64,000 nt of DNA, from the NCBI GenBank assembly GCA_023055355.1, contig JALJCS010000038.1:2046001-2110000 (forward strand), in the 5' to 3' direction. Below, piece after piece: positions 14,572 through 26,400 of this stretch. The DNA is from Agelaius tricolor (taxonomy: Eukaryota; Chordata; Aves; Passeriformes; Icteridae). The first letter of the stretch is position 1, and each line of letters opens with the position of its first letter. A program made the translations under genes and the position numbers. The notes below the pieces were generated by a model, which saw nothing but the letters and a program-made list of their open reading frames with translations, was not told where the DNA came from and searched no databases.

Positions 14572-17500
14572 CAGGAATGCCCAGTGAGGGAGAGAACAGG
14601 ATGATCAAAAGAGTGAAATGATTTCTAGGGAAAAAAAAAGGATAAACAGATCAAGGTTCTTTGTCTGGGAAAGAGGTGACTGAAGGGCAAATACAAGAGG
14701 CTTAGAAAATCAGGAATATTGGAAGACAGGACCAGGGAATGTCTGTAACTGCTTCTCAAGAGAAGAAATGCACCTGGAAAAAAAGAATTATGAAGTATTT
14801 TGATATGACACCCAGTGAAATGAGAAACTCCTTTCCACGTGATTTGGTGGCCCAAAGGTTTAAAAAGAGATTATAAACTCAAGGAAAAGGGGGGATTGGA
14901 AGTGTTCTAGAGGATCCTCTAGCTCAGGGAATCCTTACATTTCTGATTGCCTCAAGCTGGCCCAGCAGAGGAAGGATCAGGGACCGGCTGAAGGTGACAG
15001 CCAGAGGTTCACAACACGACCCTGCTGCTGCTGCTGAATCTTATTCTAACTCCAAGTTTGAGAGAGAGCAAAAAGGATAAAAAAAACCCCTTGGTGGATA
15101 TTGCATTGAGTTTTCAGAAGAACCACCCATGGCTATATCATACATTTATTTTTGTTGCTTAAGCACGAATTAAAACAGCTGAACCCCTCCTTTGGGTGAG
15201 GAACTGAAGCCAGTGCTTTGTGTCAGAGCTCCCTGTGGCCGTGGATCCCGCTCAGGTGGGCACTAAGAGGTTAATGGCAATAAATGGTTAATCTTTTAGT
15301 CCCAGTTGAGAGGCCATTAACAGAGCCAGCTCCTTATTTGCCCTGAAGGCTGCCCCGGTTCAATGCCAGCAGGATCCTGTCCACTTAGGCAGGAGCTGCT
15401 TCACAGGGGGAGCTCAGAGCAGCTCCCTCCTCTCTGGGCTCCTTGGGAGACAGAGTTTGCAGCTTTTCCTGTGCCAGTCCACCAGCAAACCCTCATTCTG
15501 CTGCAAATTCTAATTTAAAGAAAGCCCCTGCTTTTTCAGTGAAAACTGAATTATTTTCCTTTTTCTTCCAGAGCAGTTCTTTGGATGTGGTAGCTGATGC
15601 TGTATCAGGGTTTTTTTTTTCCTTATTATTACATTTTAACAAACTTTATAGCCCATTTTGTTTGTTTTCAAATAACTTTATTTTCCTTCTTTTCTACCAT
15701 CAATTACTAGGTTTGTTTTTCTTTCTGTAAGATGGAGGAGTCAGGAGACTGATCCTGCTCAATGCTGTATAATTTAGTATTATGTGTGGTAGCTTTATGA
15801 GGTGGGAGTCAGATAAAACATAGTATTTGAACACTAACCATTTATTAGCCCTAAGGAATAGATTTGTGACTTGACAAGCAGACAATAACTCTGTGTTCTG
15901 ATCAGCCAAAGAGGTCTACTCTGAGTTCAAAAAGCAGAGTAACATTCTCTTTCACAAATAATTTTGTTTACTGATGTGACTAGATTTTAATAATAAACTT
16001 GATATATATGTAAATTTATTTTAATCTAATTTCATCAACTGAGCCCTCCTAAAAATGAGACTTTGTAGATTGTTCTGTGTCTGATTTATAGATTTCTGCA
16101 TCCTATTCCCAGATTGATTTCAAGGCTATAATTCTATCAGGTTTTTCTCCTGATGTCAGAAACACCACCTCTGCAGATAGTGTTTTATAACTAGCATCAC
16201 AACTGAAACTGAATTACTGCCCTGCTATCCTGTGCTGCAATGTGTCCTTTTGTTTATAATCACCCTCTCTCCTTCACATCCCTACCCCTTCAGCTTCATG
16301 GAAAATATCAGCTCTGAGATCAATCAGGGAGCTCCATGCCTATTTCTGTCCCTCGCTTCCAGCCCTGTATAAAACAGGCACCAAATTCCAAACTCGGATG
16401 TGAACGTGCAGAGCTCTTTAAAGTGAAGGGAGGCTGAGCAAATGGATCAGTGCTGAATTCCCACTCATCCACTTCTCTAATGAGTGGCTCCTCCTGCCTT
16501 GATGAGGTCCCAGCCCTGTGAAGGAGCACAAGGGGCACACTCCAGAATTCACACTGATCTCGGGGACTCTGAGTGCTCAGGGATTCTGCACCTTCCTTCT
16601 AAATGCACAAGGAGAATAATCTCTGGGAAATTATGTTTCACTGAGTCCAACACAGGTTTGGAGGCTCTTTCTCCATTTTTTTTCCATGCAATGGGTTCCT
16701 GTTTAAGATGCACAAAGTCTTACTTTGGATAAATAAAGTTACTGCTGCTTTCACACGCTTTCCTTATCAAACCTTGATGGACGAAGAGCTCCCTCCCTCT
16801 GCACCCCCCTCTATTCTCACCCCCAACCTTTTCCACCTTTCTCCTTCCCCTGTACAGGAGGGAATCCAGGGCAATCACCCAGGCAGAGCAACTTTGCCAA
16901 ATCAAACACTGATGTGGGTAATGCACCTCTCCTACCGCTACGTTTCAGGTAAGAGCATCTTCCTTGGAAGCAGAAAAATCACAAATTTCCAATGTTTGCC
17001 TTTGGAATGGCCACTGTGCCAGGCAGTGGGATGGGCAGAGCCAGGAAGGGCTGGGAAGGGAATGGAAAAGCCTCTCAGCTTTGATGAGTGCACCAGCACT
17101 TTAAATCCTCACCTTTGGACCAGCTGTGAAAAGTAACTCTATTTTATTTGCTTGGCACTGTAACAATTCTCTTTGGATGCTGATGTCTCTCATATTACAT
17201 TTCTGAACAATTCATTATAGCTCAAATAAAATGTAATTCTCATGTTGTTTTTAATTATTTCACAAAACCCAAAAGTCTCATAATGAGCTCCTTGCAATAC
17301 CAATATATTTCCATGATATTATGTCAATGCTGAAGAAAGAAGATGTAGATCCCCCCGCCTCCTGCTGCAAATAAAATACATCTTCTCATATAATCCAAAC
17401 TTTAATCCATTTCTTATGGTTTGGCTTTAGAGGCAACTCAAACAAATAACCAGAACAACAAACCTCTTCTCTCTCCCACAGTTTGGCCATCTGGAGCATT

Positions 17501-17669
17501 TGTCAGGCCAGGGCTTTATTTCCTCCTCTCCAGGAGCAGGACCCCTTTCCTCACTAAGGAAACCAAAACTGAGAGGCAGCAGCACAAACCACATCAACAA
17601 AGATCTGTATCTGTCCACAGACAAACCCTTCCTGCCCGCAGTGGTGTGCTGGTTGGATTTCTGCCTCAC

Positions 17670-17811
17670 CTGTTGGGGTTAATCCGTGCTTTCTGCAGCT
17701 GCAGCCCCTGCTCCACATCCCTGGGGAAGCCAGAGAGCACCCAGCCATGGCTCAGGCAGTCCAGGGCGCTCAGGCGTTCCGTCAGCAGCCTCAGGACAAG
17801 GTTGTCTGGCA
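17670..17811 (-). CDS. AK8: AK8 coding exon 11 (last one in the window)
   Basis: 142 nt encoding VPDNLVLRLLTERLSALDCL, then SHGWVLSGFPRDVEQ and a final ARINPN. It matches AK8 VPDSLL...GWVLHGVPRDLDQ...NPNR. GWVL-GFPRD is the second-domain AMP-site motif. Here the residue before P is F, as in canonical adenylate kinases. Acceptor TGCAG, donor AACAG|GTGAGG. It ends in phase 2, so at least one more coding exon is needed; none was seen to its left. Confidence 0.95.
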
Positions 17812-18479
17812 CTGCAGAGGAGGAAAAAGGTGACATTTATTCTGTGTGCTGAGTCTGCACTGAAGGGAGATGCTCACAAGCCCTCCTGGAGCCAAACCAA
17901 ACAGTTAATCCCATTTAGGAATGGCTGGCACTGGGCATTGGTGGCTTCTGCATCTCTGTTGTCATGGAAGCCCCAAACTCGCAAAGGATTTGGTAAAACC
18001 TGGTGCCCACATAATTTTGTAATGTCCTTTTTCCTCTCAGCCACACTGGGCTGATGGCACAGTGACGTGTGTGACACAATCTCATCAAAATGCAAAAACA
18101 ATGACCTGAACCATAGAAAAGAAATCCTGAGACAGGAAAGGGATTTCTGAGCATTCTGGATTGAACTCTGCAGGTGAAATTGGCTCTGCCACAACAGTCT
18201 ATGTGTGTTACTGCTCCAATCTACCCAAAGGCTTGAAGATCTTACAACTGAAAATAATTTTCAGAATTAATTTCAACAACCTTAACCACTGCATTGATGA
18301 ACCCCTAATTTTAGAGCTGAAAAGCTCTTTTTTCCTCTATTATTATTTTTCTTTAGGGCAAGAGAGAACATCAGCAAGATACTGACTGGGAGTGCAACTA
18401 CTGTGGAGCTTTTAAAATTCTATTTATTGGGACACAGTGGTAAGGAAGTATCCTGCACATTTTCACTAGAGCCTTTATA

Positions 18480-18509
18480 AAGTAAAATACTTAATTAAGT
18501 ATTTTACTT
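18480..18509. repeat. 30-bp perfect palindrome
   Basis: AAGTAAAATACTTAA is followed directly by its reverse complement TTAAGTATTTTACTT, with no spacer. The right arm is then echoed by nearby TACTTAAAATTTACTTAA copies, so it may have grown from slippage in AT-rich DNA. It could extrude a cruciform. It lies in AK8 intron 10. Confidence 0.9.
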
Positions 18510-21500
18510 AAAATTTACTTAATTTTACTTAAAATTTGGGTTTTCTCTCTCTTTGGGGGAAGGGGTGTGTTCAGAATTAAATTATTAAGTTCAACAAGAG
18601 TGGCTATAGATTTTCCAATGACTGCTGTCATGTCTTGGGCTCAGTGTCAAATCACCCCAAAGAAAGGACAGCAGAATCACCTGGAGCTGCTTCCCAAAGC
18701 AGCAGCCAAACCAATTCCCAAGCAGCAGGAGAGCCCCTTCCCTTTATCTGTCTGATCCACCAGTGCCTCCACTGAAAACAAGAGAGAAATTGCTACATAA
18801 ATCCCCTTCGTGGCAGGTTGATGTTTTGATGCTCACCCTGCCATCACATCTGCATACAAAAATACAACAACAAGTGCTTGTAGGAGAGTGTATGTGTCAG
18901 ATTTCTAGCACTGCACTTCTCTTCAGGACAAGCTGACAGCAATCTGCCTGGATTTTAGCAGAGTGAATTATTAGCAGTGCACAGTTCCAACCCGGGAACA
19001 AGCAGGTTTTAAACTGCAATAATAGAATCCATTTGCTCCTGGAATTTAACATTGTGCCTCTATCATGAAATTCATGGCTTCTCCTTTAAATAATCAAATT
19101 ACTGAGTTTACACAACTGCACTCAGAATTCAATGCACCAGCAAAAAGAGAGGAAAACCGCAGGGAATTAATTAGGAAACAGATTAGTGTATTAATTGAGG
19201 ATATCCACTTCACATTATAAAAGAACAAGTTAAAGAGAGTAATATTCTCCATCTGCTGAAAGGAGGAAAAAAAAAAGGAATGGAATAAACCCACACACTT
19301 GACAAAGAGCAAAATGACAATGCAAAACCTGAGTATTCTGTTAAAAATGGGATTCATAAAATTAACTGCAACAATAGCAGAGCAGCAGGAAGGAATTTTA
19401 TCAGATGGAAGCTTCTTCCCCATCCAAGACTGAGCTGCAGGCAGGCCTGGCAGGGAGAGCAGGAGGATTTCAGTGCTCTTTCCAGGGCAGTTGCCTCTCC
19501 ACCCCCCAGCTTACAAGAATTAACACCAACCCAATACATCCTAGCAGGAATAAAGAACAACAAACAAACCCAAGATTTCTCTTTCCCAAAAATGCATTCC
19601 ATACAAAGAGCAGTTGAATTTTCCCATAGTCCAGAATTTCTGGCTGCAGCACTAAACTTTCTTCATATGTGTTATTTTATGACAATTCCTGCTGGAATCA
19701 TTGACAGGGATTTACAGAGATGCCAGCTGACATGATATTATTTTGTCATTTCAGAATGCTGAAAACAGTTTTGCAAGGAATTGGAATAAAACCTCCAAAC
19801 AATGAGTAAAACTGCAGCAGGATTCTGGCAGAGCTGTCATCCCTGTCAGCCGAGCAGGGATCAGGGCTGGAAGGGCCAGGAATGGCACAGAAAATGGATC
19901 TCCTGTGCTGCTGAGCTTCCTGCACATCCTGGGAGATTCCCCAGCTCCTCATTGCTTCCATCCTTCATATGGGAAGGAGAAACACTGCAGCCTAGGAGGA
20001 AATTAAACAGAAATTGTGGTGGGAACCTGGGGCATCTCCTGGGCCTGAGCCCTTCCCACAGAGCTCCTGTGAACTCAGATGACCAAAATCCTGCACTGTG
20101 GTCACTACTTTGGAAAAAAACTGAAGCAATCACACAAGGGGGGATAAAACCTGAGATTCAGAGGCAATGAATTCATAGTTTATCTAATGGCATGCCAGGT
20201 TTGGGGTGCTCTGAGGGATGCTGGGGACACCTGGCACATCTCTGCCTTCAGCCAGGAGTGACTGCAAGACATCAGCAGCAACATGTACACATATACATCA
20301 CTGAATAATATAGATGCTTACATATTTTCTGTGCCTCCCTCTAAAGCTTGATGGTGAGAAATAAAACATAAACAAGTCAGACAGCAAGCTCTGCTCTCCT
20401 CTTGATTAGCAAACATACCTATCACTTCAACACAATGGGGGAACAGAGCTTGTTGGCTGCTTGGTGGCATTACAAAGTACATCAGCTGCCCTTGAACAGC
20501 AACAGTCACACTTAAAACAGCTGCATTAAAACTGTAAAACATCTTCCACAGACCAGAGGGAAGGGAAAAAAAAAAAAAAAAGAGAGAGAGAGGAAAAAAA
20601 CAATCAGTATTATTCTTATTTTGTAGTACAGACAGAGTAGGTAATGAAGAACTCTGCAGTACAGAATTCCTTTTCACTCATGTGGAACTGTCTCTGGAAT
20701 GCAAGGCAAATTAATAACCTGTAATTGGAGGGACACACAGCCTGTGAGGAACTAGCCAGAGGTCTCCTGGTCTTAAGCACATAACCCAATGGGCATATAG
20801 CAAAGTAAAATATAGAGATTTCCTGATGAGACAGTCAATCTACATGTTTTAAGGAGATTATGAAGCACAAGAGCTTTGAATAATCAATTCCTTTTCAACA
20901 TAAGCTTGTGTGAGTTTCCAACTCTGAAAGTTGGGGGAATGAGACTCAAGAGAGATTTTACTTTATCATTAGAGAAATCCAAAGGTAAGTTACTTGTAAA
21001 AATTACAATGTGTTGCTGCAAGGAGATATCCAGACGAGGTGAGGTGGGAGCACATCTCTATTAGGGAGAGAAATCGAGGCACAGGAGTAAAATTCCCCCC
21101 TCAGAAGTAAAGCTGCAGAGATACTGAGCTGCAGTGACTCCTGAGAGCATCAGGCACAGCTGAGGACCAGGAGCACAGCAAACCCCAGGCATGGAAGAGC
21201 AGCAGAATGATGGAAACCAGCCCCAGATGGAAATGTAATTTGTCTGTGCCTACACCAACCCACCCTCTGTGTCTCCTTTATCTCCCAGCCTGTTTCACCA
21301 TGTAAGTGATCAAGACTATGCCCCTGAATTGGCAGCTGTGGATCTGAGAAGTGATTTAATCATTCCAGGGGTTTGATCAGGCAAGGGGACAAGGTTTAAA
21401 GTGCTGCTGCTCGTGCTGGAGCTGCTGTGTGGACACCCAGAGATTTTCCATCTCCGGGGCTGTAAATCAGCACCTTCCAGCAGAACATTTAAAAAATAAA

Positions 21501-22259
21501 TTTACTTCTCAGAGCTTCAAAGGTTTTCACAGGTAAAAAGCACCATTTTTTCAGGTGCTTCTCATGAGAAGTACGTCCTCCTGAAGCTCACAGGAGTGTG
21601 GCCTATTAGCTCTTCCCCAATCCGTGGATCTGCAGGACTAACAGAAACCAGGATCAGGCAATCAGTTACAAAATCAGGCAATCAGTTACAAAATCACACC
21701 ATCTGCTCCAGACAAAAGTAATAGAACATTAAAGGCACAGCCTGAAAAGGTGAAAACACCACTTGAGAGATTACAGGGCACTATTCTCCAATAACTTCAG
21801 TGCTGTCAGTGCTCCGAGCTATACAATTATCATATTTAAACTGATACCTCCTCCATGTATTTCCCTTTAAAACAGACTTTTGAGGGGTATCAGCTCACTT
21901 CTCCAAACCTATAAACCCTCGATTCTAAGTACAGCATAAATGCATTTACAGATCCAAATCCTGTCAGCTTTGCACTCTGAAAGGTCCTTTTGACAATACT
22001 GTCCATCCATGCTTTATCCTGCTTATAGAGATTTTTTTTTAGCAAGGTCTAAAGACTTTCACAGCTAATTCAGATGCCTGAGGCTTGATCCCAGTAGCTG
22101 ACAGGTAACATCTTGTCCTGAGTACAAGCTACTGCCAAATGCTACTTTCCTGAATTGTCCACAAAATCCCAAATTTAGCAAAGCATGAGATTTCCTTATT
22201 TTATTGCTCTAGAAACTCTGGATGATTCACAATTAGTAATTGCCTTTTTCTACTCTGTT

Positions 22260-23420
22260 TTCTTGCCCACGTAAAGGCGCTGAGAGACGGTATCGATCGA
22301 GACAGTATAAATTGGTTTTTAATGTGTTTGAGAATGATTTTGCGGTGATTTACCATGGCGTGGGCTGATCGATAATTTCGGCTGATCCTCGGCGGGTGAG
22401 GACGGGCAGGGCTGCGCGCAGCCGGCCCCGGTACCGTGAATAACCACGAGCACCGGCAGGAGAACACCGGGCTCGCCTGGCTGGGGTCGGGAGAGGGGAT
22501 CGGGGATCGGCTCCTCCGGGGGGAACTGCCGGGAGGCTCCGACCCCAACACCCCGAGGGCCCTCGGGAGAACAGGGGCGGTTCCGGAGGATCCCGGGATG
22601 ATCCCGGGGGTCTCAGCCCCGCAGGAGCCCGGGATGATCCTGGGGCGGTCCCGGGGGTCTCAGCCCCACGGTGCCGGGATGATCCCCAGGTGGTCGCGAC
22701 GGTCTCCAGCCCCGCGGTCCGGCAGGATCCCGGGACTGATCCCGCGATGATCCCGGGGGTCTCAGCCCCGCAGGATCCCGGCGGTCCCGGGATGATCCCG
22801 GTGGTCCCGAGATGGTCCCGGGATGATCCCGGTGCGGTCCTGGGATGCTCCCGGTGCTGTCCCGGTATGGTCCCGGGATGGTCCCGGGCTCTCGGCCCCG
22901 CACGGCGAGGGATGGTCCCGGTGGTCCCGGTGCTGTCCCGATGCTGTCCCGCTCTCAGCCCCGCACGGCCCGGGCTGGTCCCGGTGCTGTCCCGGGCTGG
23001 TCCCGGTCTCTCAGCCCCGCACAGCCCGGGATGGTCCCGATGCTGTCCCGGGCCGGTCCCGCTCTCAGCCCCGCACGGCCCGGGATGGTCCCGGTGCTGT
23101 CCCGGTGCTGTCCCGGGCTGTCCCCTCTCTCAGCCCCGCACGGCCCGGCCCTTTGGCCGTTCTCTGTCGCCACCCCGCGGTCACGGCGGGTAGCGCAGCC
23201 GGTCCCGCCCCGCGGGCAGCAGCGGCCGCGGCGCCGCCGAAATGTCGGGAAAAATTGGGAATTCGGGGAAAACGCGCCCGCTCCGGACGCTGCCGAGGCC
23301 TCCTGGAACCCCGGCAGCGCCGGGATGGCACGGAAGCACTGAAAGCATCTCCGGTTCTGTCGGGTTCGAAAAGGGACAGCAAACCCCGGCACCGCTGCGG
23401 GCGGTGATCGATCCATCACA
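22260..23420. promoter_or_regulatory. Intronic CpG island
   Basis: A sharp block of CpG-dense DNA inside an AT-rich intron. It starts with a unique stretch holding ATCGATCGAGACAG and ends with unique CpG-rich DNA (GCGGCCGCGGCGCCGCCGAA near 23,223-23,242). The middle is a degenerate minisatellite. A CpG island in unmethylated germline DNA often marks a promoter or enhancer. No coding exon is visible in it, and the nearest exon of AK8 is over 4 kb away. An alternative promoter or non-coding RNA start is possible but not shown. Confidence 0.6.
22578..23152. repeat. Degenerate GC-rich minisatellite
   Basis: Short units of the type GATGGTCCCGG and GCTGTCCCGG repeat many times. They are grouped into a higher-order unit that ends in TCTCAGCCCCGCACGGCC. 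That higher-order ending recurs at least seven times between about 22,610 and 23,150. The array leaves several frames open on both strands, producing spurious proline/arginine-rich ORFs. Confidence 0.85.
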
Positions 23421-26400
23421 GGGACCGCTCCTACAGAAATCCCCTCTCACTCGCTCCTTTGACACTGCTGAGAAGGGCTTCTGCAAGAATCGGAGTCATT
23501 CTTTTAATACAGTAGAACAAATAATGTGATAAAATATTTAATTTCCACCTCTAACATATTTTTGCTTGTTAGCTTATATTAGAACCAGTCTTTCCTTGGT
23601 TTTGTTTTTGGTTTTTTAGGTTTTTGGTAATTTAAAATAGGAATTAGCTGTATTCAAGTAGAAATGATATTATTTCTAAAGCAGCTACAATCCTAAATTA
23701 TCGATCATATATAATCATAAATGGACATTTTAATTTCTTTTTACTCCTTTTGTTTTTACAGAGAGACTACAGCTGGACAGAGAACAGCTACACTTCAAAC
23801 CCACTGGACTCCTCATTTCCATTATCAACCAAATTCCTATTTCCTCCTTATTTCTAAAAGCTCAGCTTTGCTGAAGAACACGGCGCAGAATTTGACCTAC
23901 AAACCCTTCTTGACAGTGATAATATTAAAAAAAAAAGGAATAAATTGGTCGAAAACATTGTGGCTTTTTACACCAAGTCCTGCTTCCCGTGGGATGAGAA
24001 GGGAGGGTGCCCCTGGAGGGGCTCCTCACCCCTGCCAGCTCCTGCTCCAGGCCCCAGGGTGGGATGGATCCTGCCCTGTGCTGTGTGTCCCCTTCTCCTG
24101 ACACCTCCCAGCCACATTAAAGGGACATTTAAAAATATAAAAGGATGCACAAAAGCTGCTCCATGTTTTCCTTGTCAGGCTGTTTCATGCAGCAGCCTGG
24201 TTCTGTTTGTATCACACCCTGTGAAACAGAGCCAAATCCAGAATTTTATGTTAAACTCCAAAAAAAGGGGGATGCTGACAACATGCAATGTGCTTTCCTT
24301 CTGGCTTTTGTATAAAGATTCCCATGATATCTCCACCCCAAACTCAAAACCACCCAGAATTCAGGTTAGCAGCCCTTTGGTGAGGAGACAGTGCTGCAAG
24401 GAAAGGACACTTCCCTAAATTTTAAAGAATAACTGTCAGCAATGAAGATCAATATAAATATAAAAGATTAATACTTCACATTTATATTGTACTTTGCTGT
24501 TTAAATGCCCCTGACAACCACGAGGCCCCAAATGGCCAAGGGCCACATCTTCACTCAAATCCATGAGGGTTTGTGGCACAAATATTGGAATATTGATCCT
24601 CCAGCAACAGCAGGAATGGTGAATACCACTGCAAAACCATTTTATATGGGCAGGACCATATCCATGAACTGACTGATGATCACAGTTGCTCCAGAAAACA
24701 ACTGCACTCCTCTCTTTAATCAAATCACATTTGTTTTGCCTGGTCTGGCTTCCAGGGTTGGCTTTTTGGGGTGGATTTTTTGGTTGCTTTGTTTTTACTC
24801 CTAAGTGGGGTGGCCTTTAAAAATATCTTTGTAGATCAAGGCTCACTCCAGCCCTGAGCATCTGCCAGACTGGATTGTGGAATAAAGAAAAATACATTCT
24901 AGATTTTCAAATAAAGGAAAAGGGAATTCTGATTTATCATCTTGTAGTGATTCAACGCATGAAAAAGTAAAATTCAGGGAAGAAAATTACAACCTACTGC
25001 CTATATGTCTGCATTTAAAACTTTCTGTTCTACAACCTTGCATCTCATATAAAAATGTGGCCACCTAAAAGAGAAAATAAAAAAAAAAAATTTATTATGT
25101 TCTCTTGACCACCAATTTTCTTCTAGCAGGAAAAAAGACTGCTACCTATTTTCCATAAAAAAACCTTTGTAGCAGTCCCAGAGGAAAAGTCAAAAGTTTG
25201 ACTTGAAAAACGGAGCTACTTCAAAAGCATTGTCAAACAGAGGTGAAGGTTTCTTAAAAATGCATAAATTAAAGAGTGGTGTATTCATAAATATCTCTGT
25301 AACTTTACACAGTTTATTTGTGAGCAAGTTGCACATTTAGGGGAGCTACAGAATTGCTGTAAAACTAACTTAAATAAAGCAGAAAATCGATTTGTTTATT
25401 AGCTCCTGTTTGGACTCTGTGTGTGTGTATGTGCATGTGCGCGAAAAATGAAAGAAAAATGGAGAGTTTTTTTCAATAATAAAAAGGGAGTTGCACTGCA
25501 GGGCCCCTAAAGCTTGTGAAAAATTAAACTCGACGGATTCAAACTGTCCTATTTCCACTTCAAAAGAGAAGAGGCACTGAGCTCTTCCCAACTTATCTTC
25601 AAACGCCCAGCACCCTAGAAAGTTTCTTTAAAAAAAATAAAGTCTCCAGTTCCCCCAAGCACTGTACCCGTTACTGTAGCTGCTGTCTCTCCCTCTTCTA
25701 ATTATACCCATGTGAGTCTATTAATCAACTTGTAAATTATTTAGAGAGCCATGCGCTGTCTTCAGCCAGTACAAACACACTGCATGCAAAGGCTTGCTGA
25801 AAACCAATGGAGCTCCCAAAGGGTCTGTGCAATGTTCAGACAGCTTGCAGCTCTCCAGTACAGCACTCTTAAAAACAAGGAATAAAAACTGAGCTTACCC
25901 CCTCAGATATCAAGATTTGCTGGTCCTTTTAACTCGGGAAGTCTCGGCGAGTTTTTAACAAAGAGGAGCTGCTCTATTGTCAAATCTGTGTTTCAGGCTC
26001 AGTGATGAGAATATTAATTTGATGTCAAAATATAAAAAAAAAAAACAACAAAAAACCAAACAACCAAAAAACAAACCCACCCTCAACAGAGCAAAGTGTT
26101 TTCAGTGAGACTGTGATCACAATCACCAGGGGACCCCCAACTTTCAGAGGCTGCACCAAAAAGCACCCCTTTAAAACCACTGCAATTTAAAATAAGGGGA
26201 GATCTGTATTTGTACAAGTAATAGTTTTTATTAAAAAACAGGAGAAATTAGGGAATTCCAGATTTTACCCCCTACGTGCAGACTGCCATTGGGGACAGCT
26301 TCAGATATTACAACTTAAAAAAAAAAAAATAGAAAAAGGGAGAGGAAAAAACCAACACAGATTGTGTGTGTTCAACTCTAACAGGCTGCAAACAGTGCAA

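Larger units (their letters stand above)
1..17669 (-). other. AK8 intron 11 (partial), non-coding
   Basis: No exon could be supported here after looking for the rest of AK8 domain 2 (the IDPVTG-, YKPPP- and VFEYIES-like blocks). It holds two CR1 LINE 3' ends (about 6,868-7,080 and 8,925-9,170), several TAAT-rich blocks that look conserved (about 2,190-3,080, 8,150-8,520 and 13,480-13,690), an A-tract at about 14,551-14,571, and otherwise plain AT-rich DNA. If AK8 ends just left of the window, part of this could be distal regulatory DNA. Confidence 0.7.

Noticed and set aside
22690..23419. Several long Pro/Arg/Gly-rich frames on both strands
   Set aside because: They arise from the CpG-rich minisatellite, where stops are rare in all frames; the translated repeats are not a recognisable protein.
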